Shown: positions 11,701-22,067 of the stretch, in pieces
How the letters are laid out: the number at the start of each line of letters is the position of its first letter
How positions within the stretch are numbered: position 1 is the stretch's first letter
NCBI RefSeq assembly: GCF_014191505.1
Contig: NZ_JACHWS010000002.1
Coordinates: 620,001-684,000 of the forward strand
DNA from: Hoyosella altamirensis
Lineage (GTDB): Bacteria; Actinomycetota; Actinomycetes; Mycobacteriales; Mycobacteriaceae
Direction of reading: 5' to 3'
DNA length: 64,000 nucleotides
Position numbers and translations under genes: made by a program
The notes under the pieces: model-generated
Told to the model about the DNA's origin: nothing
Databases searched by the model: none
Seen by the model: only the letters and a program-made list of their open reading frames with translations

Positions 11701-13328
11701 CCGCCTGCTTCCAGGACCGCGAACAGCGCAACCAGAGCGTCAGCACCGCGCGGCAGAGCAACAGCGACGCGACCCGTTGTTCCCAGCCCATCCACTGCGA
11801 GCACGTGGCGTGCGAGGCGGCGAGCGCGGGACGCCAGTTGCCGGTAGGTCATCGACGTAACACCGTCATAGATCGCGGCGCGGTCGCCGTTGCGGTCACA
11901 GCAGTCGCGAAACAGGTCGACGAGTGTCAGACCCGCTGGAACACTGGCGTGGTGGCTGTTCCACCCGTGCAGAATGGTTCGCATTTCGGGGTCAGTGAGC
12001 ACCTGCAATCGAGCGACCGGCGTATCGCTGCCACCCAGCGTGGCGACGTCTCGGAACATTTTCGTCAGCCTTGCTGCATGCACGGCCAGATCGTTTTCGG
12101 TGTACGCCGCGGCGTCAAGGTCGAGCCACACCTCGAGTTCGCCCGTTTTGTCGATGGGGCGTGCCGTCACCATGAGGTCCTGGAGCGGACCGCGGGCGAT
12201 CGAATGAACCGATGCGCGAATGTCCCCGAAGCTGAAACGGTCCGCGAACGGTTTGACGTTGATGGATGCACCCATCACGCCGCGTGAGCCGGCCGGGAGG
12301 CGGAGGTCGTTGATGATGTCTTCGCCGCGGTAGCGGAAGTGCGTGCGGCATTGCTTGATGGCCCCGCTCACTTGGCCGATGATGTCAGGGACGGTGTACT
12401 CGGGCCGCACATCGAGTCGCAACGGGACAACGTTGACAGCTGACATCGGCACGGCCATGGAAGCGCTGCCCAGCCGGTTCATGACCGGGAACCCCACAGT
12501 GATGTCCCCGCGTCCCGTCGCGCCACGCAGATACGTGGTGATCGCCGCGGTGAGCGCGTCACCCCAGCTCGCGCCTGGTACCCCCGTTGCCGCAGCGGCG
12601 CTGGCCAGGCCGCGCTTGTCTTCCGCGGCCAGAATGAGGCGGGCGCTGCGGACGGTGCGCGCGATACCGGTTGCTGTGCTGGAAAGGCTGACCGCCTCTT
12701 CAGCGCCGTCGAGGTAGTTGAGCCAGAATTGCCTATCCTGCTCCCAGTCGCTGGAGGCGCGGTACGCCGATTCCTCCTCGACAACCGGAGCGAATGAGGC
12801 AGGGCCACTGGGGAGTTCACTGCCGTTCACCACTGCGGTGTACCGCTGCGCCATTCGGCGAATGAGCAGCCCGAAGCCGTACGCATCGATCACAACATGG
12901 TGGATGCACAAATAGAGCAAGGCATGATCGGGAGCCAGTTGCAGGATGGCCGCGCGGACACATAGCTCTCGCGCCGGATCGATGACCTGCTGGTGATCCG
13001 CCGCCATCCACTTATGGGCCTCTGCCCACGGATCCGCGTGGTGACGCAAGTCGACTCGTTCAACGGCCTGGAGGCTGCGCGCTCCTGGGCGAAGTGAGAC
13101 TCCCCCGTCGGGGTCCGGGATGAACTCCGCAACAAGCACTTCAGCTTCGTTGACTGAGTCTTGCACGGCTGCGGCGAGAGCTTCGTGTTCCACCGCACCG
13201 CACAATTCGACACACTCGGCTGTGTTGAAGATCGCATTGGAGGGGTCGAGTTGCTGTGCGAACCACACTCCGAGCTGAGCTCGGGTGAGTGGAAACGCTC
13301 CGTTTTCCTGGAAGAACGGGACAGCCAT
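5703..13328 (-). CDS. Siderophore non-ribosomal peptide synthetase, two modules C-A-T-C-A-T-E
   Basis: Large NRPS of 2541 residues. In order: condensation domain 1 (about 1-440; HHVVIDA, final Gly replaced by Ala), adenylation 1 (about 470-960), carrier 1 (near 1001, LGGHS), condensation 2 (about 1050-1470; HHIASDE), adenylation 2 (about 1510-2000), carrier 2 (near 2023, LGGDS) and an epimerization domain (about 2060-2500; HHLAIDG). Both adenylation domains carry the SGSTG, YGPTE and YRTGD motifs and have an acidic residue at the GrsA 278-equivalent position (Glu, then Asp) plus Asp at 331, pointing by eye to basic amino acids. With its N-terminal C domain it probably receives dihydroxybenzoate from a separate aryl carrier protein. 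The start follows GAGGAAGG, and an iron box lies 95-113 bp upstream. It is probably followed in the assembly line by the one-module NRPS at 83-4561. Confidence 0.92.
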   Translation of the reverse strand: MAVPFFQENGAFPLTRAQLGVWFAQQLDPSNAIFNTAECVELCGAVEHEALAAAVQDSVNEAEVLVAEFIPDPDGGVSLRPGARSLQAVERVDLRHHADPWAEAHKWMAADHQQVIDPARELCVRAAILQLAPDHALLYLCIHHVVIDAYGFGLLIRRMAQRYTAVVNGSELPSGPASFAPVVEEESAYRASSDWEQDRQFWLNYLDGAEEAVSLSSTATGIARTVRSARLILAAEDKRGLASAAAATGVPGASWGDALTAAITTYLRGATGRGDITVGFPVMNRLGSASMAVPMSAVNVVPLRLDVRPEYTVPDIIGQVSGAIKQCRTHFRYRGEDIINDLRLPAGSRGVMGASINVKPFADRFSFGDIRASVHSIARGPLQDLMVTARPIDKTGELEVWLDLDAAAYTENDLAVHAARLTKMFRDVATLGGSDTPVARLQVLTDPEMRTILHGWNSHHASVPAGLTLVDLFRDCCDRNGDRAAIYDGVTSMTYRQLASRARRLARHVLAVDGLGTTGRVAVALPRGADALVALFAVLEAGGTCVPLDPDQPAARLAHILEGTAPGSVITTADCASRVAGTCEIWLDEADVSSYPDGPLTNQERRRPHPLDIAYVIYTSGSTGRPKGVEVPHAGAVNLFHSHRARVFSRTKEVAHKEHLIVGHVWSLAFDASWGPHLWMLDGHTLHLVDETTQRDPELLATWANRENWDFVELPPAQLEYIIDHGLLTEGSVPVLGFGGDAVTASLWKQLRERPGAAFNFYGPTEGTVDVLIAEVRDHPEPVVGRPVSNLQVYVLDAGLQPVPPGCDGELYVAGPGVVQGYLAAAALTAARFVANPFGDGRMYRTGDVVRWTDHGTIVYRGRGDDQVKIRGFRVEVAEVETALRRLRGVTAALAVARPDESGANQLVGYVVGDGDEIGDAASIRQQLAQWLPSYMVPAVVLPLDAVPLTSNGKVDRKRLPDPDFQTMVSARKPITRVERVVADIVAGVLGLSAVGVDDDFFMLGGHSLAAAKLIAAVRDKLGSDLSIRSVFDNPTVAGLARECGGQVRHRPALKPVRRGAASPLSAAQQRLWFQYQLEGPAPTYNIPVALRLCGTLDIEALTEALRRVIYRHEVLRTVIRADENGRASQHVLPLPEVPLTVRNVAAESLDDELTEAARHAFELEHHIPLHLTLFVTGGESVLLVLAHHIASDELSTPILLRDIGDAYAAASEGTRWAPPALPVQYADYSHWQHILLGSPDDADSLAAEQIRYWTGALAGLPPEMTLPYDRQRPGTASCRGGVAEVTVGASTVAELQNFARRNGLTMFLLSHLAVTVTLNGSGAGQDVVVGTPTAGRPDSALDDLVGFFVNMVVLRSDLSGNPTLEELSVRIRDSDLSAFAHQDVSFDRVVEVLSPPRHAARHPLFQVLVQYRTPPVVEVFGDLQPQVATVDTQAAMYDLVFDVVGERDGSARIRVEYAHDLFDDRTGARFAARVARVFELIAENPHQRLTELQLLSREEQQLVDGPPGYAFSAVAPQMTVIDAFFAQAARTPDVSALVSEEARYTFGALAEQVRRIAGHLADRGAKRESLIALKIPRGADAIATILAIWQVGAAYVPIDPDYPAERVDHMLNDAAPQFVLEDKTFGPPLSDSRAELRNAAYVIYTSGSTGLPKGVVVPHAGLANLRDAHVLGSARQKSVLLTYSLSFDSALDPLMAMVNGHTLHVLPAELKADAHGIVDYVRKYQIDVIDCVPLLMAELLAAGVLADGAGHRPDTVMVGGEAVPPELWRQLAHAPGITAYNVYGPTECTVDTAVAVIGGGRPVIGRPIPGVQAYVLDDLLRPVPPGVAGELYVGGQGVSRGYLGQPGVTACRFIASPFSGAGERLYRTGDLVRWRADDAALDYLGRADDQVKLRGFRIELREIEAALSLHPSVKSAAVMLREDAPGRRLLAGYVTTCEAVTTDALRRYLAERLPEHMVPASLAVLDVLPQTPNGKVDRAALPEPDFTAEPVRDVANEREQLMCDIVSDVLQVPSVDPDADFFTLGGDSIVAIQLVSRARNAGLRVTAREVFEHRTAAGLARVAVPDDPARWTWDEQSATGTVPVLPITHDMIGRGGEYRRFAQSRLLHAPANLTREALVAGMQQVLDIHDVLRASFAAQMRTLEIPPAGAVRAEDVVAEVALPEGHAEELIAEVTAQAYRELDPAAGRMTRVVLFTGETPRVLIVVHHLAIDGVSWRIVVPDLAAACEGRVLARSGMPMRAWAQALTQRASERRAELPLWRQILAARGRVRVGSRELGPSDTMSQTGTVQVDVPVNVAEKVLTVLPERFRARVDDVLLSALARAVVAEHGPGGVLVDLEGHGREESVVPGADLARTAGWFTTLYPARLDPGEGDAASALKRVKEQLRAIPDNGIGYGMLRHLDVTGRAELSPLPAPEIGFNYLGRFTLGEQAGEPWSAAADALGGSTDAEMPVSHAIEVGVVALETDAGTVLRARFGFSTGVVTKHVVQKMAERWAGELSGLAEDASAGGFTASDLTLSGLEQDEIEEFEAEFTEFSDVN

Positions 13329-13422
13329 GTACCTTCCTCATCTTCTGCATTTCGGGGGCTATTTATCGACCGAGAGCTGGTCGAAGCGGGCTAATCGGAC
13401 GCCCACCTGGGGGTATCCCCCA

Positions 13423-13441
13423 AAAGGTTAGGCTAACCATA
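13423..13441. promoter_or_regulatory. IdeR/DtxR-type iron box in the divergent NRPS/dhbC promoter region
   Basis: AAAGGTTAGGCTAACCATA contains the perfect core AGGTTAGGCTAACC of the IdeR consensus. It sits in the 185-bp gap between the divergent start codons of the large NRPS (13328) and dhbC (13514), where it could repress both directions when iron is sufficient. A small hairpin, TGGGGG-TAT-CCCCCA (13408-13422), abuts it on the NRPS side. Confidence 0.85.
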
Positions 13442-13513
13442 TATGTTCTCGATTGGCGCGGGGTTCTTCCCCGCGGCGCCCATCACGTTCAGCAATCGGG
13501 AGGAAACTGCGGC

Positions 13514-14650
13514 ATGCAGGCACAGGTGATTTCACAACCAGCCCGCGACCTCCACGGGTGTCTCGAACCCGCGCCCTTCGTGCTGTCCAGGCCGCATGGA
13601 ACCGTGATCGCGATGGGCACAGCAGCCACGTTCGACTGTGCCAATGCGGCAGCTCACGCGCTGCGGTCGGGGGAAGTATCAGCCATAGCTGGAGCACTGC
13701 CTTTCGACCCCGAGCGCCCCGCCGCGCTCACCGCGCCGCACGACCTGCTCCGCTACAACACCCCGCTAGACCCCAGAGAAGTTGCGCTGCCGCGACTCTC
13801 CGTCACCGGCTTCGCTCCCTCGCCCGACACCCACCTCAAACGCGTTCATGCTGCCGTCAGAGAACTGGGCAGCACCACACTGCAGAAGGTGGTACTTGCA
13901 CGCGCGGTGGAGCTTCGTGCCACCTCACCCGTCGATTCCTCCGCTCTTCTCGCCCGGCTGGTGCACAGCGACCCGAATCGCAATGGATTCGCGATCAATC
14001 TCAGCGCCGCTGGAGGACCGTGGCAGGGCTGCCATCTCGTTGGCGCCAGCCCCGAGGTGCTGATATCGCGCAGCGGCACGACGATCACCTGCCACCCGCT
14101 CGCCGGATCGGCGCCGCGTGACCGTGACGCTGAGCTCGACCGCGCGCACGCCGCCAATTTGCGGGCTTCCAGCAAAGACCTCGCTGAACACGCATTCGTC
14201 GTAGACCAGATCCGCGCGACCCTGACCCCGTTGTGCCGCGAACTCAGCATCCCGCGTCAGCCCACGCTCACCAGCACGCGGGAACTCTGGCACCTTGGCA
14301 CACCCATTCGGGGTCAACTCCGAAGCGCCTCAACGACCGCACTTGACCTGGCTCTCGCGCTGCACCCAACCCCGGCCGTCTGCGGCACACCAACGATGGC
14401 TGCGCAAGCATTCATTCGCGAAACCGAGGGGGACCGCGGTTTCTACGCAGGCGCGCTCGGCTGGACCGACGCTGCCGGAGACGGCGAATGGATGGTGACC
14501 ATCCGGTGCGCAACCCTCGCGAGCGACGGTGTCACCCTCACTGCCTATGCGGGAGGCGGAATTGTCGCCGACTCTGACCCGCACGAAGAGCTCGACGAAA
14601 CAACCAGCAAGCTGCGCACCATTTTCGGCGCATTCGGGGTGGAACAGTGA
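13514..14650 (+). CDS. dhbC: Isochorismate synthase
   Basis: 378-residue member of the chorismate-binding family (DhbC/EntC). It converts chorismate to isochorismate, the first step to 2,3-dihydroxybenzoate. Family signatures are visible: KVVLAR in the middle, GASPEVLI followed by PLAGSAPR, and near the end CGTPTMAA and the FYAGALGW segment of the active site. I chose the ATG at 13514 because GGAGG lies a normal distance upstream and the protein then has the family length; the frame stays open to 13289 but that would run into the divergent NRPS gene. It is the first gene of dhbC-dhbA-dhbE-isochorismatase-monooxygenase and overlaps dhbA by 4 nt. The iron box at 13423-13441 should control it. 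Confidence 0.93.
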   Translation: MQAQVISQPARDLHGCLEPAPFVLSRPHGTVIAMGTAATFDCANAAAHALRSGEVSAIAGALPFDPERPAALTAPHDLLRYNTPLDPREVALPRLSVTGFAPSPDTHLKRVHAAVRELGSTTLQKVVLARAVELRATSPVDSSALLARLVHSDPNRNGFAINLSAAGGPWQGCHLVGASPEVLISRSGTTITCHPLAGSAPRDRDAELDRAHAANLRASSKDLAEHAFVVDQIRATLTPLCRELSIPRQPTLTSTRELWHLGTPIRGQLRSASTTALDLALALHPTPAVCGTPTMAAQAFIRETEGDRGFYAGALGWTDAAGDGEWMVTIRCATLASDGVTLTAYAGGGIVADSDPHEELDETTSKLRTIFGAFGVEQ

Positions 14651-15405
14651 CGGAGCTGACCCTCGTTACCGGCGCCGGAAGTGGCATCGGACGCGCCACC
14701 GCCCTCACGCTCGCGAAAGCCGGCCGCACCGTCGTCCTCACTGACGTCGACGAAGCGGCACTCCACGAAACGTCGCACCTAATCGGTGGCCAGCCTGCGT
14801 ATGTGCTCGACGTTCGGGACACCGCAGAAGTAGAACGCGTGATCAGCACTATCGAAGTCGGCCACGGGCCGATCACCCACCTCGCGCATGTCGCCGGGGT
14901 TCTTGTCACTGGCTCGATTCTCGACACGGGCCCGGCGGCCTGGCAGCAGGTTTTCGACGTCAATGTCCATGGCACCGTGAACGTGCTACGCACGGCTGGC
15001 GCAATCATGCGTAAACGGCAGCACGGCGCGATTGTCGTCGTCGGCTCGAACGCAGCGGGAGTTCCGCGAGCAGGAATGGGCGCGTACGGCGCTTCCAAAG
15101 CTGCTGTCTCCATGATTGTCCGGGTTCTCGGCCTCGAACTTGCACCCTTCGGGATCCGCGCGAATGTGGTGGCACCGGGCTCCACAGACACGGCGATGCA
15201 GCGATCGCTCTGGCGCGATGAGGAAACCGGCCTGCGCACGGTGCTCAGCGGCGACCCTGACTCATTCAAAGTGGGCATTCCGCTGGGCCGCATCGCGGAA
15301 CCCAGCGACATCGCTGATGCGGTCGACTTTCTGCTGTCGGAACGCGCACGCCACATCACCATGCAGACCCTTTACGTAGATGGGGGTGCGACCCTTCGTG
15401 CCTGA
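14647..15405 (+). CDS. dhbA: 2,3-dihydro-2,3-dihydroxybenzoate dehydrogenase
   Basis: 252-residue short-chain dehydrogenase that should oxidise 2,3-dihydro-2,3-dihydroxybenzoate to 2,3-dihydroxybenzoate with NAD+. The N-terminal nucleotide motif TGAGSGIG, the catalytic YGASK (Tyr-x-x-x-Lys) and the C-terminal DGGATL segment are all present. The GTG start overlaps the dhbC stop (GTGA), which signals translational coupling. Sequence alone would only place it in the SDR superfamily; the DhbA assignment rests on its position between isochorismate synthase and the dihydroxybenzoate ligase. Confidence 0.9.
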   Translation: MTELTLVTGAGSGIGRATALTLAKAGRTVVLTDVDEAALHETSHLIGGQPAYVLDVRDTAEVERVISTIEVGHGPITHLAHVAGVLVTGSILDTGPAAWQQVFDVNVHGTVNVLRTAGAIMRKRQHGAIVVVGSNAAGVPRAGMGAYGASKAAVSMIVRVLGLELAPFGIRANVVAPGSTDTAMQRSLWRDEETGLRTVLSGDPDSFKVGIPLGRIAEPSDIADAVDFLLSERARHITMQTLYVDGGATLRA

Positions 15406-17017
15406 TCACATCCCGTTTCCAGCCGAATTCGCCGCGCGATACCGCGCCGCCGGGTACTGGACGAACGAAACATTCCAGGAATTCCTGCCGCGCCGTGCGG
15501 ACCGCTTCGCCGACCACATCGCAGTCATTGGACGGGACGCCACAGGCACCGAACGGGCCCTGACCTACCTGGAACTCACCACGTCGGCCGAGCGGATCGC
15601 CGGGGGATTCGCTCGGCTAGGTATCCGTACCGGCGACCGTGTGGTCGTTCAACTCCCCAACATCGTGGAGTTCATGGAGGTCGTGTTCGCGCTGTTCCGG
15701 CTCGGTGCGCTTCCCGTGTTCGCGCTGCCCGCACACCGCAGCGCTGAGATCGGCTTCTTTTGCGAATTCGCGGAGACAAAGGCATATGTGATCGCTGATC
15801 AGTATGGCGGATTCGACTATCGCGAGATTGCCCGGACCCTGCCGTCCACGCTGCACGTCGTCGTTGCTGGGGACGCAGGCGACTTCCTCGCGCTTTCCGG
15901 CCTTCGGGCCGCTGGGCCGTCAGATGTCACACACGTCGACGCGGAAACGGTCGCGTTCCTGCAATTGTCGGGCGGCACTACCGGCACACCCAAACTGATA
16001 CCGCGAACACACGCCGATTATCTGTACTCGGTGCGGGAATCAGCCGCCATCTGTGGCGTCAGCAGCGCGACACGGATGCTTGTAGTCCTGCCCGCCGCAC
16101 ACAACTTCCCGATGAGTTCACCTGGATTTCTCGGCGTGCTGCATGCGGGTGGCACTGTGGTGCTCGCACCAGATCCGAGTCCTTCCACCGCCTTCTCGAT
16201 GATCGAGCGCCACCGCATCACAATGACCTCGCTCGTGCCGCCGCTCGCACTCACGTGGCTCGCAGCGCGCAAGAACAGCAGCGCCGATCTGTCGTCACTC
16301 GAGGTATTGCAGGTTGGTGGTGCGAAGTTCACCGAAGAAGCAGCGCGCCGGGTCACACCAGAATTGGGTTGTACGCTGCAGCAGGTATTCGGGATGGCGG
16401 AAGGCCTCGTGAACTACACGCGGCTTGACGACCCCGAAGACGTCATTGTCACGACACAGGGCTGCCCGATCAGCCCGGATGACGAGGTTCGGGTCGTCGA
16501 CGACGCCGGTTGCGATGTCCGCACCGGTGAGGTGGGCCATCTCCTGACCCGCGGTCCCTATACGATTCGCGGCTACTACAACGCCGCCGAGCACAATAAG
16601 ACGGCGTTCACCGAGGACGGCTTCTACCGCACCGGTGACATTGTGCGCCTTACCGAAGACGGCTACATCGTTGTCGAGGGACGGAGCAAAGACCAGATCA
16701 ACCGGGGTGGCGAAAAGATCGCCGCCGAAAAAGTTGAGAACCACCTCGTCGCGCATCCCAACGTGCTCGACGCCGCGATCGTCTCCATTCCTGACGCCTA
16801 CCTGGGAGAACGCACTTGCGCGTTCGTGGTCGCAGACGGCGAACCACCAAGCCCGATCGCACTCAAATCATTCCTGCGCGGCCGCGGACTTGCCGGTTAC
16901 AAGGTGCCTGACCTCGTACAGGTCGTGCCTGAATTCCCGGTCACCAGTGTCGGGAAGATCAGCCGCGCTGAACTTCGCCGCGCCCTAACTCGCAGCTGGG
17001 AGAAAGTGAAATCCTGA
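15398..17017 (+). CDS. dhbE: 2,3-dihydroxybenzoate-AMP ligase
   Basis: Stand-alone adenylation enzyme (539 residues from the GTG at 15398) that activates 2,3-dihydroxybenzoate with ATP and loads it onto an aryl carrier protein. The DhbE/EntE signature [18 protein letters not shown] is intact, as are VFGMAEG, YRTGD and the final Lys in TSVGKISR. Start choice: the GTG at 15398 overlaps dhbA by 8 nt and has GGGGGTG about 10 nt upstream; an ATG at 15380 would add six residues and a longer overlap. It ends one base into the ATG of the isochorismatase gene. The carrier it would load is not fused to that isochorismatase, so its partner is probably the protein starting at 73. Confidence 0.93.
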   Translation: MPDHIPFPAEFAARYRAAGYWTNETFQEFLPRRADRFADHIAVIGRDATGTERALTYLELTTSAERIAGGFARLGIRTGDRVVVQLPNIVEFMEVVFALFRLGALPVFALPAHRSAEIGFFCEFAETKAYVIADQYGGFDYREIARTLPSTLHVVVAGDAGDFLALSGLRAAGPSDVTHVDAETVAFLQLSGGTTGTPKLIPRTHADYLYSVRESAAICGVSSATRMLVVLPAAHNFPMSSPGFLGVLHAGGTVVLAPDPSPSTAFSMIERHRITMTSLVPPLALTWLAARKNSSADLSSLEVLQVGGAKFTEEAARRVTPELGCTLQQVFGMAEGLVNYTRLDDPEDVIVTTQGCPISPDDEVRVVDDAGCDVRTGEVGHLLTRGPYTIRGYYNAAEHNKTAFTEDGFYRTGDIVRLTEDGYIVVEGRSKDQINRGGEKIAAEKVENHLVAHPNVLDAAIVSIPDAYLGERTCAFVVADGEPPSPIALKSFLRGRGLAGYKVPDLVQVVPEFPVTSVGKISRAELRRALTRSWEKVKS

Positions 17018-17667
17018 TGGCCCAGAGCTCTTTGCCTAAGTCGATCTCGTACGCCTTGCCCTATGAGCAGCCGTCGAACGTCGCGACGTGGACCATCGAT
17101 CCGCGGCGCACGGTGCTCTTGCTTCATGACATGCAGGAGTACTTCATTCGCGCGTTCGAGCGCAATGCGGAGCCCCTCGCAACGGTTGTCCCGAACATTC
17201 AGCGGATCAGAAAGCAGGCGAAGGATCTGCGAGTACCCGTCGTCTATACCGCGCAGCCCGGCGACCAGCACCCGACGGATAGGGCGCTGCTTGCCGACTT
17301 CTGGGGGCCTGGGCTCAGCGATGATCCACGTGAAACATCCATTATCGATGATCTCGCTCCCGATCCTGATGACACTCTGCTGACCAAGTGGCGCTACAGC
17401 GCCTTCATTCGGACGAACCTCCGTGACCTGATGCGGGAGTGGGGCCGCGACCAATTAGTGATTACAGGCGTCTACGCCCACATCGGATGCCTCACAACCG
17501 CCCTCGACGGCTTCATGCAGGACGTGCAGATTTTTCTCGTGTCTGATGCGGTCGCGGACTTCTCCGCGCGCGAACACAACGAAGCACTTGCCTACGCCGC
17601 CGCCCGATGCGCCGTCGTCCTGCCCACCTCCGACGTGGACGCAGCATTAGGCGCGGCGCGCGTCTAG
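17017..17667 (+). CDS. dhbB: Isochorismatase without the aryl carrier domain
   Basis: 216-residue isochorismatase that should hydrolyse isochorismate to 2,3-dihydro-2,3-dihydroxybenzoate and pyruvate. The expected catalytic residues are present: Asp in LLLHDMQ, Lys in LLTKWRYSAF and Cys in AHIGCLTT. EntB/DhbB proteins are usually near 290-310 residues because they carry a C-terminal aryl carrier domain. This one stops after the hydrolase fold (DAALGAARV), with no LGLDS motif and a proper stop codon, so the carrier function has to come from another gene. Start ATG overlaps the dhbE stop by one base. Function call is firm; the split architecture is the unusual point. Confidence 0.92.
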   Translation: MAQSSLPKSISYALPYEQPSNVATWTIDPRRTVLLLHDMQEYFIRAFERNAEPLATVVPNIQRIRKQAKDLRVPVVYTAQPGDQHPTDRALLADFWGPGLSDDPRETSIIDDLAPDPDDTLLTKWRYSAFIRTNLRDLMREWGRDQLVITGVYAHIGCLTTALDGFMQDVQIFLVSDAVADFSAREHNEALAYAAARCAVVLPTSDVDAALGAARV

Positions 17668-17706
17668 CCCCCTGCCCACCCATCCCGCTTCAGCGAGAGG
17701 AACTTC

Positions 17707-18981
17707 ATGAGCGACCAGGATTCTACTGAAATCGACATCGCCGGAATCGGTTTCGGCCCCTCCAACCTGGCGCTGGCCATCGCGATCGAGGAGTACAACG
17801 AGACTGCGAGCCAACCACTGCGCGCCGTTTTTTTCGAACGGCAGGAACGCTTCGGCTGGCACCGGGGCATGCTGCTCGATGGAACTTCCATGCAGGTCGC
17901 TTTTCCCAAGGATCTCGCGACGTTCCGCAATCCCCGCAGCCGATACACCTTCTTCTCGTACCTGCACGATCAGGACCGGCTCGTCGACTTCGTCAACCAC
18001 CAGACGTTCTTCCCCTCGAGAAAGGAGTTCCACGCCTACCTCGAGTGGGCCGCTGACCGGGTTTGCGCCGACGTCCGCTACGGCACCACGGTCACCAGCG
18101 TGACACCGATTTACGACGCGAACGGCCAGGCGGACACGCTCAGAGTCGACACGGAAGGCAAGTCTGTGGTTGCACGTCACGTTGTTGCCGCGGTTGGCCT
18201 CCGTGAGCGACTGCCCGAAGGTATCCAGACATCGCGGCGGTGCTTCCACAACCACCAGTTCCTCCACCGGATCGCAGAGATGCCCCCACCTGTGCATCAG
18301 CGGTTCGTCGTCGTAGGCGCTGGCCAGAGCGCCGCCGAAATCGTGGATTACCTGCACACTCACCACCCGAGCGCCGAGGTGCATAGCGTCTTTTCGCGTT
18401 TTGGCTACAGCCCCGCCGACGACAGCCCGTACGCCAACCGCATCTTCGACCCCGCCGTTGTCGACGAATTCCATCACGCACCCGCCGCAGTCCGGCGGCG
18501 CCTGCTCGACCTCCACCGCGGTGTGAACTACTCCGTCGTGGACCCTGATCTCATTGCCAAACTGTACGCGGCGGAGTATCGCGAACGGGTCAGTGGCCAG
18601 CGGCGACTGTTCATGCGCCGAGCCTCCCAGCTAACTCGCGTGCAGGAGCGACCCGACGGAGTTGACGTCACCATCCGCTCCGATCTTGACGGCCTCGATG
18701 ACGAGCTCACCTGCGATGCCGTGGTTTTCGCGACCGGTTTCACCCCGGCTCCCCTACAACCGCTATTCGGGACACTCGTGGCGCAACCGCCTGCTGTCAC
18801 ACGGGACTATCGCCTCAGCACCAGCCCAGGGATTCGCGCCGGAATCTACTTGCAGGGCGGAGTGGAACACACCCACGGCATCAGTTCGTCGCTGTTATCC
18901 AACGTTGCAGTTCGAGCCGGCGAAATCCTCCAGTCCTTGACCCGGGCGCCGAGCTTCACAAGAAACGAGACATCGGCGTAG
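17707..18981 (+). CDS. L-ornithine/L-lysine N-monooxygenase (siderophore hydroxylase)
   Basis: 424-residue flavin-dependent N-hydroxylating monooxygenase of the SidA/PvdA/IucD family. It hydroxylates the side-chain amine of ornithine or lysine to give the hydroxamate precursor. Seen directly: the FAD motif GIGFGPSNLA near residue 12, the NADPH motif VVGAGQSAAE near 202 and the ATGF motif near 343. The ATG follows GAGAGGAA. It lies 39 nt after the isochorismatase gene and is likely the last gene of the dhb operon. No formyl- or acetyltransferase gene is visible, so the hydroxyamine may be cyclised or acylated by the NRPS. Ornithine is favoured over lysine by analogy with rhodococcal siderophores, but this is inference. 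Confidence 0.88.
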   Translation: MSDQDSTEIDIAGIGFGPSNLALAIAIEEYNETASQPLRAVFFERQERFGWHRGMLLDGTSMQVAFPKDLATFRNPRSRYTFFSYLHDQDRLVDFVNHQTFFPSRKEFHAYLEWAADRVCADVRYGTTVTSVTPIYDANGQADTLRVDTEGKSVVARHVVAAVGLRERLPEGIQTSRRCFHNHQFLHRIAEMPPPVHQRFVVVGAGQSAAEIVDYLHTHHPSAEVHSVFSRFGYSPADDSPYANRIFDPAVVDEFHHAPAAVRRRLLDLHRGVNYSVVDPDLIAKLYAAEYRERVSGQRRLFMRRASQLTRVQERPDGVDVTIRSDLDGLDDELTCDAVVFATGFTPAPLQPLFGTLVAQPPAVTRDYRLSTSPGIRAGIYLQGGVEHTHGISSSLLSNVAVRAGEILQSLTRAPSFTRNETSA

Positions 18982-19006
18982 GAAACGAACAGTGAGTCTG
19001 TCCCGT

Positions 19007-20017
19007 TTACCCTGAGTCTGCGTGGGCGCGAGGTGGCACACATACGTCAGCGACGAGGCCGTGGTGATCGGATCCGGGAATCTTCACACGGGACAGTGAA
19101 GTGGCGGTCGCACCCTTTGTGACGATGCGGTCGATCCCAACCAATGCCGGGTACCACTTGTCAGCGGGGTAAGTGCTCATCAGCCCTGCACCCAACGAGG
19201 CGGCAGCGTCCTCATAGCCGAGCGCCAGCAGATCACGATACTTTTTGTGAAAGTAAGTCGCATTGAAATCTCCGCTCACCAGCACAAACTCGTGTGCCGT
19301 GGCGGCCTCCAGTTCTGCTGCGAGCGTTTCGTATTCAGCATGCCAGCGCGCCGCTCGCGGAAATGGCGGCACCGGATGTACCGCGTACAGCACAAGTGGC
19401 TGACGCGATCCGATTTCGATTTCCGCAGTCAAGTTCGTGGGCAGAAAGCCGTCCAGTGAGCGACCGTTCTCAAGGGGCAATCGGCTGTAAATAGCGGCGC
19501 CTCCCCCGCCCGGGCTCGGACGGAGCAGCTGGTAAGGCAGCAGTTCGTCGATACCTGCCCGTTCCAGGCCCGCGCCAGCTTCCTCCGTTAGCTCCTGCAC
19601 AGTGAGAATGTCGGCATCGCGTTCCTTCGCCGTCTGCACAAGCGCATCCAGATCCGCAGTGCCGAACAGGAGGTTGGCTTGCATAACGCGCAGGTTGATT
19701 GCGCACGAATGCGCGCCAGCCCCGCTCGCTCCGGACGCGACGAAAAGCGGACCGATCACTGCTGCCCCAGCAACCGAAACCAGGGCTGCGATCGTGGCCA
19801 GCACCCAGCGCTTGCCCGCAATCGCGATCACAAGAGCAATGAACGCCGTGATCAAGAGCAACGGGGTGAAAGAGGCCAAGGCGACCGCCCTGTCACGTTG
19901 CACGTCGGTACTGAACAGAATGATCGCGAAGCCACTCACGGCGATCCCGGCCGCTGCGCTGAGGTCCACCAGCCACCGAAGCGCGCGCCAGCGGCTTCTC
20001 ATCGGCCGCCGCGTCAC
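19007..20017 (-). CDS. Membrane-anchored endonuclease/exonuclease/phosphatase-family protein
   Basis: About 336 residues. Three or four hydrophobic segments in the first 110 residues (for example IAVSGFAIILF and LLLITAFIALVIAI) are followed by an EEP hydrolase domain with VQELTEE, SGDFNATY and GSDHHGLV, the metal-binding Glu, Asp/Asn and Asp/His sites of the fold. The hydrolase probably faces outside; the substrate is unknown (DNA, phospholipid or sugar-phosphate are all possible). Start is uncertain: GTG at 20017 has GAG upstream and begins just after the rmlB stop, while ATG at 20002 would give a protein five residues shorter. It is convergent with the monooxygenase gene (25 nt apart) and could be co-transcribed with rmlB. 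Confidence 0.75.
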   Translation of the reverse strand: MTRRPMRSRWRALRWLVDLSAAAGIAVSGFAIILFSTDVQRDRAVALASFTPLLLITAFIALVIAIAGKRWVLATIAALVSVAGAAVIGPLFVASGASGAGAHSCAINLRVMQANLLFGTADLDALVQTAKERDADILTVQELTEEAGAGLERAGIDELLPYQLLRPSPGGGGAAIYSRLPLENGRSLDGFLPTNLTAEIEIGSRQPLVLYAVHPVPPFPRAARWHAEYETLAAELEAATAHEFVLVSGDFNATYFHKKYRDLLALGYEDAAASLGAGLMSTYPADKWYPALVGIDRIVTKGATATSLSRVKIPGSDHHGLVADVCVPPRAHADSG

Positions 20018-20027
20018 GGTGGTGATC

Positions 20028-21059
<1,032 letters not shown>

Positions 21060-21071
21060 CTAGCGAACCAC

Positions 21072-22067
21072 TCAGAACACGCCGGGGTGAAACGCATGCG
21101 CAAGCTGTCGCAACACTTCGATGTTGCCCCAAGTTCCCGGCATCACCGCGTCACTGCTGACTGCGACGATTCTGTCCTCACGAACTGCACTGACGTCACC
21201 GAACCTGCTAGTGAGGAAGTCGCGAACGGCCCGCTCATGAGCGTCATTCATCACTGAGATGACGATGACCTGAGGGTCCCGTGCGATGAGTGTTTCGGGG
21301 GAGATCACCGCTGCAATGAAGTCAGAGAACTCAGGATCAGCTGGATCGAAGACATTGTCTCCGCCCGCTGTACGGATGATGTCGTATTCGAGCCCGGCAC
21401 CGATGGCAGAAATGGTTGTGCCTTCGATGTACAGCTGAGCTACCGACGGGTTCTCGCGCTCCGCGACAGCCGACTCGATTGCGCTGATCTCCTCCTCAAC
21501 GGAGCTGGCCAGCTCGCTCCCCTGTGCATCTACGCCAAGTAGTGCCGAAAGGTTCTCGATGTCGATGACCAGGTCCGACACTTCAGCGGTCTTTCTGCGG
21601 TCAAAGCAGCCCGCCGCCGCGATATAGACTCCCGCTCCCGCATCGCCGAGCTGGTCGATGCTCGCGAAGCCCTGTTCCGCGGTGAATTCGTAGCTGGTTG
21701 GCGATACCACTAGATCCGGCTCGACATTCAGCAGCACTTCTCGCGATGGGGGCGAGTCCTCACTGAGAATCACGACGGCCTCGCCGTCGAGTTCTGAGTT
21801 CAGGGCAGCACCCTTGCCCTGCGCCTCACCGACGATGCGATCGGCCACGCCGAGCCGGACAAGCAGATCCGTGGTACCCGGCATCATCGAGACGATTCTC
21901 TGTGGGTCACCGTCGAGGGTGACGGGCTGCCCACAACTCTCAACGGTGCGCCTCTCGTGCGCTTCTTCGTCGCTCGCAACCGGGCTCACTGACTGACCAC
22001 AGGCGGTCAGTGTCAGCAGTCCCGCTGCAGCGGTAGCTATCCAATAGCTCGCTTGCCGCATCCTCAT
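21072..22067 (-). CDS. FecB-type metal-chelate ABC transporter substrate-binding lipoprotein
   Basis: 331-residue lipoprotein with a signal peptide (IATAAAGLLTLTAC, lipobox Cys near residue 24) and a TroA/FepB-like binding fold. Its ATG overlaps the stop of the ATPase gene (ATGA), so it is the last gene of a three-gene importer with permease and ATPase. The ligand could be a ferric siderophore, haem or cobalamin; the sequence does not decide. No IdeR-type box is seen upstream of the operon, unlike the siderophore locus. A second Cys-rich stretch (ESCGQP and AAGCFDRR) is unusual for this family and may form a disulfide. Confidence 0.85.
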   Translation of the reverse strand: MRMRQASYWIATAAAGLLTLTACGQSVSPVASDEEAHERRTVESCGQPVTLDGDPQRIVSMMPGTTDLLVRLGVADRIVGEAQGKGAALNSELDGEAVVILSEDSPPSREVLLNVEPDLVVSPTSYEFTAEQGFASIDQLGDAGAGVYIAAAGCFDRRKTAEVSDLVIDIENLSALLGVDAQGSELASSVEEEISAIESAVAERENPSVAQLYIEGTTISAIGAGLEYDIIRTAGGDNVFDPADPEFSDFIAAVISPETLIARDPQVIVISVMNDAHERAVRDFLTSRFGDVSAVREDRIVAVSSDAVMPGTWGNIEVLRQLAHAFHPGVF

